A stretch of 44,562 nucleotides of DNA from JACMOY01 sp038322575 (GCA_038322575.1 JBBQGB010000026.1:1-44562), one strand, 5' to 3'. Shown: positions 1-8,390, counted from the stretch's first letter. The notes: generated from the letters alone by a model not told the origin. Program-made: numbers and translations.

Positions 1-221
1 ACCGCGTCCTGCACCGTCTTGAGGTTCTTGACCTCGTCGTCGGGGATGCGCACGCCGAACTTCTCCTCGGCGTTGACGACGATGGTCATCATCGACAGCG
101 AGTCGATGTCGAGGTCATCGGTGAAGTTCTTGTCCAGCTCGACCGAGTCGACCGGCAGGCCGGTCTCCTCGTTGACGATCTCGGCGAGACCGCTGAGGAT
201 CTCCTGCTCGCTGTGGGCCAT
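1..221 (-). CDS. acpP: acyl carrier protein (partial, 3' end off window)
   Basis: Carrier of acyl intermediates in type II fatty-acid synthesis in the cytoplasm. About 73 residues are present, beginning MAHSEQEILSGLAEIV; the gene runs off the left edge. The phosphopantetheine attachment serine is in DDLDIDSLSMM (Ser41), preceded by the acidic helix typical of the family. The ATG at 221 has a strong AAGGAG ribosome site 8 bases upstream. It lies 67 bases after fabH and is last in the visible fabD-fabH-acpP order, where a KAS II gene would be expected next. Identification is secure; only the C-terminal few residues are missing. Confidence 0.95.
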   Translation of the reverse strand, partial: MAHSEQEILSGLAEIVNEETGLPVDSVELDKNFTDDLDIDSLSMMTIVVNAEEKFGVRIPDDEVKNLKTVQDA

Positions 222-288
222 GCGAGGTGCTCCTTCGGTTGGTGTGACGCCCGAGGTACCCGTCGGGTGCGGGGGACTGGTGGCGCGC

Positions 289-1323
289 CTAGGGCAGCGT
301 GACGACCTGGGCGGCGTACGAGAGCCCGGCGCCGAAGCCGATCAGCAGCGCGAGGCCGCCGTGCGGCGCGGCGCCCTCGCGCAGCATGCGCTCCATGGCC
401 AGGGGCACCGAGGCGGCCGAGGTGTTGCCCATGTCGGCGATGTCGCGCGCCACCGGGACGTGGGCGGGCAGCTTGAGCGCCTTGATCATCGAGTCGATGA
501 TCCGCATGTTGGCCTGGTGGGGGATGAACGCCGAGAGGTCCTCGGCCTTGACGCCGGCGCGGTCCAGGGCCTCCTGGGCCACCGGCGCCATCTTCCACAC
601 CGCCCAGCGGAACACCGCCTGGCCCTTCATGACGATCGCCGGCCAGAGCACCTCGGGGGCGCCGGCGGGGCGGTCCGGGCGCATGTCCAGCCAGCTGTCG
701 CGCTGGCGGATGGTGTCCCACTGCTCGCCGTCCGAGCCCCACACGGTGGGGCCGATCGCGGGCACGTCCGAGGGGCTGACCACGACCGCGCCGGCGCCGT
801 CGCCGAAGATGAAGGCGCTGCCGCGGTCGTCCAGGTCGGTGAAGTCCGACAGCTTCTCGACCCCGACGACGAGCACGTGCTCGGCGCTGCCGCCGCGCAC
901 CATGTCGTGCGCCAGCGAGACGCCGTGGCAGAAGCCGGCGCAGGCGACCGAGATGTCGAACGCCGCGGCCGGGGTGGCGCCGAGCCGGTACGCCAGCAGC
1001 GCCGCGGCAGCCGGCGTCTGGTACGGGTGGGTGACGGTGGCGACGATGACGGCGCCGATCTGGTCGGCCCGCAGGCCGGCGTGCTCCAGGGCCTGGCGCG
1101 AGGCGGCCTCGGCCATGTCGACGACGCTCTCGTCCGGGGCGGCGCGACGTCGGGTGACGATCCCCGAGCGCTCCTGGATCCACTCGTCCGAGGACTCGAT
1201 CGCCTCGACCAGCTCGTGGTTGGTCACCACCCGGGCGGGGCGGTAGGCCCCGATGCCGCTGAGGCGGGCGTAGGCCGCGCCCTGCGGGGTGATGATCGTG
1301 CGCTGCGGCTCGGTGGTGGTCAT
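289..1323 (-). CDS. fabH: beta-ketoacyl-ACP synthase III (KAS III)
   Basis: Condenses a short acyl-CoA primer with malonyl-ACP to start fatty-acid synthesis. The protein is 344 residues, normal for FabH with a slightly long N-terminus. The catalytic triad is visible: Cys128 in DISVACAGF, His269 in FIPHQANMRI and Asn300 in MGNTSAAS. The start ATG overlaps the fabD stop in an ATGA, which implies translational coupling. Primer preference (straight versus branched) cannot be read from the sequence. The assignment is secure. Confidence 0.96.
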   Translation of the reverse strand: MTTTEPQRTIITPQGAAYARLSGIGAYRPARVVTNHELVEAIESSDEWIQERSGIVTRRRAAPDESVVDMAEAASRQALEHAGLRADQIGAVIVATVTHPYQTPAAAALLAYRLGATPAAAFDISVACAGFCHGVSLAHDMVRGGSAEHVLVVGVEKLSDFTDLDDRGSAFIFGDGAGAVVVSPSDVPAIGPTVWGSDGEQWDTIRQRDSWLDMRPDRPAGAPEVLWPAIVMKGQAVFRWAVWKMAPVAQEALDRAGVKAEDLSAFIPHQANMRIIDSMIKALKLPAHVPVARDIADMGNTSAASVPLAMERMLREGAAPHGGLALLIGFGAGLSYAAQVVTLP

Positions 1324-2504
1324 GCCCGCGACTCCTCGGGGTGCAGTCGCACGATCGGTTGGCCCGGGGCGACGGGGTCGCCGTCCTCGACCAGCCACTC
1401 GACGACGCGGCCGCCGTGCGGCGCCACGACGTCGTAGCTGTCGCGCAGGGTGACCACGGTGGCGACGGTGTCGCCGCGCGTGACCGCGGTGCCGACGTCC
1501 AGGCTGGTGACGGCGACGGTTCCCTTGGCGGGAGCCACGATCAGCCGCCAGGTGGGGTTCTGCGACAGGCCGCTCTCGCGGGCGTGCCGAGCGACCATGT
1601 CGCGCGCCGCGTCCAGGTCGTCGGGGGTCTTCAGGGCCAGCGCCTCGACGTCGGGCAGGGCGCGCTTGACCAGCCCGGTGAGGGTGCCGGCAGGGGGGAT
1701 CTCGATCACGCCCGTGACGCCGAGGTCGCGCATGGCGTCCATGCACAGGTCCCAGCGGACCGGGTTGCTGACCTGGTTGACCAGGCGGCGCAGGACGTCG
1801 CGGCCGTCGTGCACCACGGTGCCGTCGGCGTTGGACAGCAGCCGGGTGCGCGGGTCGTGGGTGGTCATGGCCCGGGCGTACCCGTCCAGGACGGACACCG
1901 CCGGTGCCATGTGCTCGGTGTGGAACGCGCCGGCCACCTGCAGCGGGACCAGCCGGGCCTTGGCGGGCGGGTCGTCCTTCAGCGCCGCGAGCTGCTCGAG
2001 GGTGCCCGCCGCTACGACCTGGCCGGCGCCGTTGACGTTGGCGGCGGTCAGCCCGTGCCGCTCCAGCGCCGTTCTGACCTCGTCGGCGTCGCCGCCGACG
2101 ACGGCGGTCATGCCGGTCGGGGTGACCGCGCTCGCAGCGGCCATCGCGCGGCCGCGCTCGCGGACGAACACCATGGCCTGCTCGGCGCTCAGGACGCCGG
2201 CACCGGCCGCGGCGGTGATCTCGCCGACGCTGTGCCCGGCCCCGGCCGCGACCTTCTTGAACGCGTCGGAGGGGTGCGGGAACACCGCGAGCAGCGCGAC
2301 CAGCCCGCTCGCCACGATCAGCGGCTGGGCCACGGCGGTGTCGCGGATCGTCTCGGCGTCGCTCTCGGTGCCGTGGGTGACCAGGTCGACGTCGGCGACG
2401 GCCGACAGCCACCGCAGCCGCGCCTCGAAGCCGGGCACCTCGAGCCAGGGGCGCAGGAAGCCGGGCGTCTGGGCGCCCTGACCCGGGCAGGCGATGACGA
2501 GCAC
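1320..2504 (-). CDS. fabD: malonyl-CoA:ACP transacylase with C-terminal lipoyl-like domain
   Basis: Transfers malonate from CoA to ACP. Residues 1-310 form the transacylase: GQGAQTPG near the N-terminus, the nucleophile Ser92 in GHSVGE, and the FHTEHM histidine. At 394 residues it is about 80 longer than the usual FabD. The extra tail (about 318-394) reads as a biotinyl/lipoyl hammerhead fold, with VAPAKGTV, DVGTAVTRGD, VVAPHGGRVVEWL and EDGDPVAPGQPIVRL. The position of the modified lysine (MKM in true carriers) is LRD, so Arg354 replaces it and the domain is probably not lipoylated or biotinylated. The GTG start gives the standard actinobacterial N-terminus MLVIACPGQGAQ. It is coupled to fabH. 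Confidence 0.95.
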   Translation of the reverse strand: MLVIACPGQGAQTPGFLRPWLEVPGFEARLRWLSAVADVDLVTHGTESDAETIRDTAVAQPLIVASGLVALLAVFPHPSDAFKKVAAGAGHSVGEITAAAGAGVLSAEQAMVFVRERGRAMAAASAVTPTGMTAVVGGDADEVRTALERHGLTAANVNGAGQVVAAGTLEQLAALKDDPPAKARLVPLQVAGAFHTEHMAPAVSVLDGYARAMTTHDPRTRLLSNADGTVVHDGRDVLRRLVNQVSNPVRWDLCMDAMRDLGVTGVIEIPPAGTLTGLVKRALPDVEALALKTPDDLDAARDMVARHARESGLSQNPTWRLIVAPAKGTVAVTSLDVGTAVTRGDTVATVVTLRDSYDVVAPHGGRVVEWLVEDGDPVAPGQPIVRLHPEESRA

Positions 2505-2571
2505 ACCCCCACCCTGTCCGGTCGCAGCGGCCGGACCTGATGTCGACCGCGACCAAGGATGTGACGCGATG

Positions 2572-2588
2572 TTGGAGGTTTCCTACAA
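2572..2588. promoter_or_regulatory. imperfect inverted repeat upstream of fabD, candidate operator
   Basis: TTGGAGG-TTT-CCTACAA is a 7-3-7 inverted repeat with one mismatch. It sits 68-84 bases before the fabD start and overlaps the last codons of fasR. FasR-type regulators are known to act on the fabD promoter in actinobacteria, so this is a reasonable operator candidate. The match to a FasR motif was not tested. Confidence 0.4.
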
Positions 2589-3815
2589 AACGGGCTCGGC
2601 AGCGGGGTCTGCGGGGGGTGCCTCAACGACGGGCCGCGGGGGCTGACGACGCGGGACGTCGGCCAGCCGCCCCAGGGCCAGCGCGATGCGGACGACGTGG
2701 GCGTCGCGCGGGTGCGTGACGTCGTACCCGCAGACGTCGATGGCCCGCCGCAGCCGGTACCTCACCGTGTTGGGGTGGACGAAGAGCACCCGCGCCGAGG
2801 CCTCGAGCGAGCCGCCGGTCTCGAGGTAGGTCGTGACCGTGTCGAGCAGGGCGCCGCCGGCGCCCACCAGCGGGTGGTGCACCCGGTCGACGAGCGCGCG
2901 GCGCGCCTGGCCGTCGCCGGTGAGCACGCGCTCGGGCAGCAGGTCGTCGGCCAGCACCGGCCGGGGCGCCTCCGGCCACCCGCGGGCGGCGACCAGCCCG
3001 GACATCGCCGCGCGCGCCGAGCGCCCCGCGGCGAACAGGTGCGGCACCGAGGGACCCACCACGACCGGCCCGGGCGCGAAGCACACGCCCAGCTCGGACG
3101 CCGTCTGCAGCGGGCGGGCCACCCCGCCGAGCACGGTGATCAGGCGTCCGCCCTGGACGGCGCCCAGGGCGTCCACCCCGAGCCGCCGCGCGTGCCGGCG
3201 CAGCACCTCCAGCGACTCGCCGGTCGAGGCCGTCCGGGCGTGGCCGGCCACGACGACCACGCCGGTGACGGCGTCCCAGCCCAGCGCGGCGGCGCGGGAC
3301 TGCAGGGCGTCGTCGGTCTCACCGCGCAGCACCGCGTCGACGACCAGCGACTCCAGCCTCGCGTCCCAGGCCCCGCGCGCCTCGGCGGCCTGCGCGTAGA
3401 CCTCGGCGGCGGCGAAGGCGATCTCGCGCGAGTAGCGCAGCACGGCCTCGCGCAGGGCCTGCTCCTCGCCCGGCGCCGCCATCTGGTCGACCTGGTCCTC
3501 GACGACGCCGACGACGGTGCGCACCAGGTCCAGGGTCTGGCGCAGCGTCACCGACCGGGTGAGCTCGCGCGGGGCCGTGCCGAAGACGTCTGCCGTCACC
3601 GCCAGCGAGGCGTCCGGGCGACGGAACCAGCCCAGGAACGCGGCGATGCCCGCCTGGGCGACCAGCCCGACCCACGAGCGGTCCTCCGCGCTCAGCGCGC
3701 GGTACCAGGGGTGGTTCTCCTCCATCTGGGCGGACGCGGCGCGCGCCAGAGCGGGCATGCCCTGCTCGAAGCGCCGCCGCGTGGCGTCGCTGACGGGCAG
3801 GGTGCGGGTGGCCAC
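2583..3815 (-). CDS. fasR: PucR-family transcriptional regulator, FasR-like
   Basis: A 410-residue DNA-binding regulator. The C-terminal PucR-type helix-turn-helix is clear: TYLETGGSLEASARVLFVHP followed by NTVRYRLRRAIDVCGYDV (about residues 325-365). The N-terminal 250 residues match the FasR-type sensory region rather than a GAF domain. It is immediately upstream of fabD, the position of fasR in Streptomyces, where it activates fabD-fabH-acpP-fabF; the same role is inferred here. The GTG start is preceded by a TACGCT box at 6 bases with no Shine-Dalgarno, so the mRNA is probably leaderless. There are 78 bases between its stop and fabD. Confidence 0.9.
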   Translation of the reverse strand: MATRTLPVSDATRRRFEQGMPALARAASAQMEENHPWYRALSAEDRSWVGLVAQAGIAAFLGWFRRPDASLAVTADVFGTAPRELTRSVTLRQTLDLVRTVVGVVEDQVDQMAAPGEEQALREAVLRYSREIAFAAAEVYAQAAEARGAWDARLESLVVDAVLRGETDDALQSRAAALGWDAVTGVVVVAGHARTASTGESLEVLRRHARRLGVDALGAVQGGRLITVLGGVARPLQTASELGVCFAPGPVVVGPSVPHLFAAGRSARAAMSGLVAARGWPEAPRPVLADDLLPERVLTGDGQARRALVDRVHHPLVGAGGALLDTVTTYLETGGSLEASARVLFVHPNTVRYRLRRAIDVCGYDVTHPRDAHVVRIALALGRLADVPRRQPPRPVVEAPPADPAAEPVL

Positions 3816-3821
3816 GGGGCC

Positions 3822-3827
3822 AGCGTA
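3822..3827 (-). promoter_or_regulatory. -10 box of leaderless fasR
   Basis: TACGCT on the minus strand, 6 bases before the GTG start. This fits TANNNT with transcription starting at or next to the start codon. Confidence 0.55.
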
Positions 3828-3952
3828 GGGCGGCCGATCTCGGACCTGCCGGGACGGCCCGGCTGGGTTATGGTCAGGGGGCGGGCCGACTCCGCGGCAG
3901 CTGGGTGGCAGCTGCTGCGCAGCCGACCCCTACGGTCCGCAAGGAGGCACCG

Positions 3953-4594
3953 ATGGGACTTCTTCAGCGCATCAAGAGCACCTTCCGGACCCGCGTGGCG
4001 CACGTCGCCCCCGCACCTCTGCGGCGGCGCACCGCCCAGCGCGTGTCGGCCCAGAGCGACGAGGGCAAGCTGCGGGCCCGCCTGATCGGCGACCCCAACG
4101 ACCGCGTGGCCTTCGCCGAGCTCGCCGAGATCGTGCGGGCGCACGCGGCCATCGGGCACGAGGACGAGAGCCGCCCGCGTGCGGTGGCCGACGCTGAGTG
4201 GGCCCTGGCCGAGGAGCTCGCCCAGAGCTCGCGCGCCTGGTACCCCCTGATCGAGCTGGCCCGGCTGTCGGTGCGCGAGGACCTCGACGGCGCCCAGCGC
4301 CGGCTCGGGATCGCCGTCGAGCGCGACCCCAGCGGCCGCGCGCTGGCCGAGGCCCTCGCCATGCTGCGCCGCGAGGGCATGCTCGACACGGCGCTCTCGC
4401 TCGGTGTGGGCCACTGGCGACCGCGCGAGCACGTGCCCGAGGCGGGCCGCGAGCTGGTGCAGATCGCCGTCCAGGCCGGTCGCATCGGCGAGGCCAAGCG
4501 GCACCTGGCGGCCCTGGAGGCGCACCCCGACCAGGGCGCCGTGGGCGACCTGCGGATCGACCTGGACGCGATGATCCTCAGCCACGACCACTGA
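3953..4594 (+). CDS. uncharacterised helical-repeat protein, 213 aa
   Basis: Function not recognised. The ATG at 3953 is chosen because AAGGAGG stands 6 bases upstream; the open frame extends earlier but without a ribosome site. The first 30 residues are basic (MGLLQRIKSTFRTRVAHVAP). The rest is alpha-helical with TPR-like pairs, for example AEWALAEELAQSSRAWYPLI, AQRRLGIAVERDPSGRALAEA and RIGEAKRHLAALEAHPDQGA. No transmembrane segment or signal peptide is seen. It converges on aceE with 22 bases between the stop codons, and a strong hairpin covers its stop. Confidence 0.75.
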   Translation: MGLLQRIKSTFRTRVAHVAPAPLRRRTAQRVSAQSDEGKLRARLIGDPNDRVAFAELAEIVRAHAAIGHEDESRPRAVADAEWALAEELAQSSRAWYPLIELARLSVREDLDGAQRRLGIAVERDPSGRALAEALAMLRREGMLDTALSLGVGHWRPREHVPEAGRELVQIAVQAGRIGEAKRHLAALEAHPDQGAVGDLRIDLDAMILSHDH

Positions 4595-4610
4595 CGGTCG
4601 CGGCTGAGGA
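4575..4610. terminator. bidirectional stem-loop between convergent genes
   Basis: TCCTCAGCC-a-CGACC-ACTGAC-GGTCG-c-GGCTGAGGA forms a 14-bp stem with one A/C mismatch and a 6-base loop. The stop codon of the upstream plus-strand gene lies in the loop and the aceE stop is 7 bases beyond. There is no T-run, so termination would be of the U-less type common in high-GC actinobacteria. Confidence 0.6.
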
Positions 4611-4616
4611 CCTCGC

Positions 4617-7355
4617 TCAGGCGTCGCCGCCCGCGTTGCCGCTCGTGCCGGCCGTGACATCGAGCAGGCGGTAGCGCTGCGCGGCGTCACGCGCCGCTGA
4701 CACGTCGACCTCGCCGCGCCTGGCCAGGGCCTGCAGGGCGCGGACGGCGATCGAGGGGCCGTCGATGTGGAAGTGCCGGCGCGCCGCGGGCCGGGTGTCG
4801 GAGACACCGAACCCGTCCGCGCCGAGCGTGGCGTAGTCGCCGGGCACCCACTCGCGGATCTGGTCGGGGACGGCGCGCATGTAGTCGCTGACCCCCACCA
4901 CGGGCCCGCGCTGGTCGCGCAGGGCCGAGGTGACGTGCGGGGTCCGCTGCGGCTCGTCGGGGTGCAGGAACGCGTGCTCGTCGCAGGCCAGCCCGTCGCG
5001 GCGCAGCTCGTTCCACGACGTCACGCTCCACACGTCGGCGTCGACGCCGAAGTCCTTGCCCAGCAGCTCCTGCGCCTCCAGCGCCCACGGCACGCCCACA
5101 CCGCTGGCGAGCAGCTGCACCCGCGGCCGGTTCGCGTCGGTTCCCGGCCGCAGCAGGTACAGGCCTCGCAGCAGCCCCTCGACGTCCAGCCCCTCGGGCT
5201 CGACCGGCTGCACGATGGGCTCGTTGTAGAGCGTCAGGTAGTAGAAGACGTTCTCGGGGGACTCCCCGTACATCCGGCGCAGCCCGTCCTTGACGATGTG
5301 CCCGATCTCGTACCCGTACGCGGGGTCGTAGGCGACGACGGCCGGGTTGGTGCTCGCCAGCAGCGGCGAGTGGCCGTCGGCGTGCTGCAGGCCCTCACCG
5401 GTCAGCGTCGTGCGCCCGGCCGTCGCTCCGAGCAGGAACCCGCGGGTCATCTGGTCACCCGCGGCCCACAGGCTGTCGCCGGTGCGCTGGAACCCGAACA
5501 TCGAGTAGAAGACGTAGACCGGGATCATCGGCTCGCCGTGCGTCGCGTACGACGTGCCGGCGGCCGTGAAGGCCGCGACCGAGCCGGCCTCGTTGATCCC
5601 CACGTGCAGGATCTGGCCGGTCTTGGACTCCTTGTAGGCCAGCATCAGCTCGGCGTCGACCGACACGTAGTTCTGCCCGTGCGGGTTGTAGATCTTGGCG
5701 GTCGAGAAGAACGAGTCCATCCCGAAGGTGCGCGCCTCGTCGGGGATGATCGGCACGATCCGGTGGCCGATCTCCTTGTCGCGCATCAGGTCCTTGAGCA
5801 GACGGACGAAGGCCATCGTCGTCGCGACCTGCTGCTTGCCCGACCCGCGCTTGACGACGTCGTACGTCGAGTCGGGGGGCAGCGTCAGCTTCGTGCCCTC
5901 GGTGCGGCGAGCAGGCATCGGCCCACCGAGCTTGGCGCGCCGCTCGCGCAGGTAGCGCAGCACCTCGTCGTCGGCGTCCGGCCGGTAGAACGGCGGCAGG
6001 TACGGGTCGGCGTCCAGCTGCTCGTCGCTGATCGGGATGCGCAGGCTGTCGCGCAGCAGCCGCAGGTCCTCGATCGTCAGCTTCTTCATCTGGTGGGTGG
6101 CGTTGCGGCCGGCGAAGTGCGGCCCGAGGCCGTAGCCCTTGATGGTCTGCGCGAGGACGACGGTCGGCTGGCCGGTGTGGTTCACGGCCGCCTGGTAGGC
6201 GGCGTAGACCTTGCGGTAGTCGTGGCCGCCGCGCTTGAGCTTCCAGATCTCGTCGTCCGAGAGGTGCTCGACCATCTTGCGGGTGCGCGGGTCGCGTCCG
6301 AAGAAGTGCTCGCGGATGGACGCGCCGTCATTGGCGCGGTAGGTCTGGTAGTCGCCGTCCGTGGTGCTGTTCATCAGGTGCACGAGGGCGCCGTCGCGGT
6401 CGGCGGCGAGCAGCGGGTCCCACTCGCGGCCCCACACGGCCTTGACGACGTTCCAGCCGGCGCCTCGGAACGAGGCCTCGAGCTCCTGGATGATCTTGCC
6501 GTTGCCGCGCACCGGGCCGTCCAGGCGCTGCAGGTTGCAGTTGATGACGAACGTGAGGTTGTCGAGCTCCTCGAACGCCGCGACGTGCAGCAGGCCGCGG
6601 CTCTCGGGCTCGTCCATCTCGCCGTCGCCGAGGAACGCCCAGACCCGTTGCTGGCTGGTGTCCTTGATGCCGCGGGCGTCCAGGTACTTGTTGAACTGCG
6701 CCTGGTAGATCGCGTTCATCGGGCCCAGGCCCATGGACACGGTGGGGAACTCCCAGAAGTCCGGCATCAGCCGCGGGTGCGGGTAGGACGGCATGCCGCC
6801 GCCCGCGTGGCTGAGCTCCTGGCGGAAGCCGTCGAGGTCGTCCTCGGACAACCGGCCCTCGAGGTACGCGCGGGCGTAGACCCCGGGGGAGGCGTGCCCC
6901 TGGATGTAGATCTGGTCGCCGCCCCCGTCGTGGTCGCGGCCGCGGAAGAAGTGGTTGAAGCCGACCTCGTACAGCGTGGCGCTGGACGCGTAGCTCGAGA
7001 TGTGGCCGCCGACGCCGACGCCGGGGCGCTGGGCGCGGTGGACGATGACGGCGGCGTTCCAGCGCAGCCACGCCCGGTAGCGGCGCTCGACCTCCTCGTC
7101 GCCGGGGAACCACGGCTCGGACTCGGGCGAGATGGTGTTGATGTAGTCGGTGGCGGTCAGGCTCGGCACGCCGACCTGCTGCTCGCGGGCGCGCTCGAGC
7201 AGCTTGAGCATGAGGTAGCGGGCGCGCGTGCGGCCCTTGGCGTCCAGGACGCCGTCGAGGGACTCGATCCACTCGCGGGTCTCGTCGGGGTCGGTGTCGG
7301 GCAGCTGGCTCGGGATCCCGTTCAGGATGGGGCCCGCGCCCTTGGGTCCGGTCAC
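4617..7355 (-). CDS. aceE: pyruvate dehydrogenase E1 component, homodimeric type
   Basis: Thiamine-diphosphate-dependent decarboxylation of pyruvate and reductive acetylation of the E2 lipoyl group. The 912-residue length is normal for the homodimeric actinobacterial/enterobacterial E1. The TPP-binding motif GDGEMDEPES..FVINCN is intact (about residues 245-280), as are the N-terminal signature PGVGVGGHISSYASSATLYEVGF and the C-terminal transketolase segments. The start is the GTG at 7355, with GAGAGGAC 5 bases upstream; a longer reading from 7373 lacks a ribosome site. E2 and E3 genes are not in the window. Three palindromes occupy its upstream region. Confidence 0.97.
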   Translation of the reverse strand: MTGPKGAGPILNGIPSQLPDTDPDETREWIESLDGVLDAKGRTRARYLMLKLLERAREQQVGVPSLTATDYINTISPESEPWFPGDEEVERRYRAWLRWNAAVIVHRAQRPGVGVGGHISSYASSATLYEVGFNHFFRGRDHDGGGDQIYIQGHASPGVYARAYLEGRLSEDDLDGFRQELSHAGGGMPSYPHPRLMPDFWEFPTVSMGLGPMNAIYQAQFNKYLDARGIKDTSQQRVWAFLGDGEMDEPESRGLLHVAAFEELDNLTFVINCNLQRLDGPVRGNGKIIQELEASFRGAGWNVVKAVWGREWDPLLAADRDGALVHLMNSTTDGDYQTYRANDGASIREHFFGRDPRTRKMVEHLSDDEIWKLKRGGHDYRKVYAAYQAAVNHTGQPTVVLAQTIKGYGLGPHFAGRNATHQMKKLTIEDLRLLRDSLRIPISDEQLDADPYLPPFYRPDADDEVLRYLRERRAKLGGPMPARRTEGTKLTLPPDSTYDVVKRGSGKQQVATTMAFVRLLKDLMRDKEIGHRIVPIIPDEARTFGMDSFFSTAKIYNPHGQNYVSVDAELMLAYKESKTGQILHVGINEAGSVAAFTAAGTSYATHGEPMIPVYVFYSMFGFQRTGDSLWAAGDQMTRGFLLGATAGRTTLTGEGLQHADGHSPLLASTNPAVVAYDPAYGYEIGHIVKDGLRRMYGESPENVFYYLTLYNEPIVQPVEPEGLDVEGLLRGLYLLRPGTDANRPRVQLLASGVGVPWALEAQELLGKDFGVDADVWSVTSWNELRRDGLACDEHAFLHPDEPQRTPHVTSALRDQRGPVVGVSDYMRAVPDQIREWVPGDYATLGADGFGVSDTRPAARRHFHIDGPSIAVRALQALARRGEVDVSAARDAAQRYRLLDVTAGTSGNAGGDA

Positions 7356-7444
7356 GACAGTCCTCTCTCGCACGCGCTCATCAGCCCATCCTGCTCCCTG
7401 CGTCCACCCTCGTCACATCCGGCTGGGGTCCCCGGGTCCGCCCC

Positions 7445-7458
7445 GACGTGATCACGTC
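7445..7458. promoter_or_regulatory. 14-bp perfect palindrome upstream of aceE
   Basis: GACGTGATCACGTC, 90-103 bases upstream of the aceE start, in the 198-base gap to fdhD. It has the size and symmetry of an operator for a dimeric repressor. The regulator is unknown. Confidence 0.45.
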
Positions 7459-7460
7459 AA

Positions 7461-7473
7461 GCACGCCGCGTGC
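7461..7473. promoter_or_regulatory. 13-bp palindrome upstream of aceE
   Basis: GCACGC-C-GCGTGC, a perfect 6-bp inverted repeat around one base. It lies two bases beyond the 7445-7458 palindrome and five before the next. Regulator unknown. Confidence 0.35.
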
Positions 7474-7478
7474 CGCCT

Positions 7479-7500
7479 TGTGACGCGGCGCCGCGTCACA
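7479..7500. promoter_or_regulatory. 22-bp perfect palindrome between fdhD and aceE
   Basis: The half-site TGTGACGCGGC is followed directly by its exact reverse complement. It lies 54 bases past the fdhD stop and about 124 bases upstream of aceE. It could act as the fdhD transcript end (a 9-bp hairpin with a 4-base loop) or as an operator for aceE. The outer TGTGA/TCACA pair is 12 bases apart, not the 6 of a CRP site. Confidence 0.5.
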
Positions 7501-7553
7501 CGGCTCGCCCGCCCGTCACTCAGCACACCGGACGCGCGCCGGCCGCGGTGCCG

Positions 7554-8390
7554 TTAGGCGCCGAGCCGCTCGGCGCCGGCGTACACCGTCATCCTCGGCG
7601 GGCGCAGGAAGCCGACGAGCGTCATCCCGGACTCGGTCGCGAGCTCGACGGCCAGGCTCGAGGGGGCTGAAACCGCTGCGAGGCAGGGGATTCCGGCCAT
7701 CAGCGCCTTCTGGGTGAGCTCGAAGGACGCGCGGCCGCTGACCATCAGGACGCAGCCCGTGAGCGGCAGCCGCTGCTCGCGCGCCGCCCAGCCGACCAGC
7801 TTGTCGACGGCGTTGTGGCGTCCGACGTCCTCGCGCACGGCCAGCAGCTCGCCGTCCGCGGTGAAGAGGCCGGCCGCGTGCAGCCCACCGGTGCGGTCGA
7901 AGACCTTCTGGTGCTCGCGCAGCGCGTCCGGCAGGGCGACCAGCAGCTGGGGTGCGAGGGGGGTGGTGTCGGCCCGCACGTCGTACGTCGAGCGCACCCG
8001 CACCGCGTCGATGCTGGCCTTGCCGCACACCCCGCACGAGGACGTCGTGTAGAACGAGCGCTCGAGCGAGACGTCGGGCAGCGCGACGCCGGGCCGCAGC
8101 ACGACGTCGACCACGTTGTACGTCGGGCGCCCGTCCTCGCCCTCGTCCAGGCAGTGCATCAAGGTGGCGACGTCGTCCGCCCCGGCGATCAGCCCCTCGG
8201 TCAGCAAGAACCCGAGCGCGAGGTCGAAGTCGTCGCCCGGGGTGCGCATGGTCACGGCGAGCGCGCGGCCGCTCACCCGCACCTCGAGGGGCTCCTCAGC
8301 CGTCACGGTGTCGGGTCGACGGGTCACCTGCACGCCGTCGCCGGTCACCTCGATGCGCACGCTCGGCGTCCTGGTCGTCACTCTTCCCAC
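7554..8390 (-). CDS. fdhD: formate dehydrogenase accessory sulfurtransferase FdhD
   Basis: Delivers sulfur to the molybdenum/tungsten bis-MGD cofactor of formate dehydrogenase. The 278-residue protein has the family hallmark CGVCG, with the two sulfur-relay cysteines at 119 and 122, and the conserved MRTPGDDFDLALGFLLTEGL and REDVGRHNAVDKLVG segments. The GTG at 8390 gives the actinobacterial MGRV N-terminus, with GAGG 9 bases upstream; a GTG at 8381 is an alternative. No formate dehydrogenase is in the window. It is divergent from an oxalate/formate-type transporter, which fits a link to formate metabolism. Confidence 0.95.
   Translation of the reverse strand: MGRVTTRTPSVRIEVTGDGVQVTRRPDTVTAEEPLEVRVSGRALAVTMRTPGDDFDLALGFLLTEGLIAGADDVATLMHCLDEGEDGRPTYNVVDVVLRPGVALPDVSLERSFYTTSSCGVCGKASIDAVRVRSTYDVRADTTPLAPQLLVALPDALREHQKVFDRTGGLHAAGLFTADGELLAVREDVGRHNAVDKLVGWAAREQRLPLTGCVLMVSGRASFELTQKALMAGIPCLAAVSAPSSLAVELATESGMTLVGFLRPPRMTVYAGAERLGA

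Noticed and set aside
4767..7451. 894-codon open frame on the strand opposite aceE
   Set aside because: It is the antisense shadow of a fully conserved aceE; its product is low-complexity Val/Arg/Leu with no family match, as expected for high-GC codon bias.
7479..7500. TGTGA...TCACA as a CRP/GlxR-type site before aceE
   Set aside because: The half-sites are 12 bases apart instead of 6; kept only as a palindrome of unknown use.
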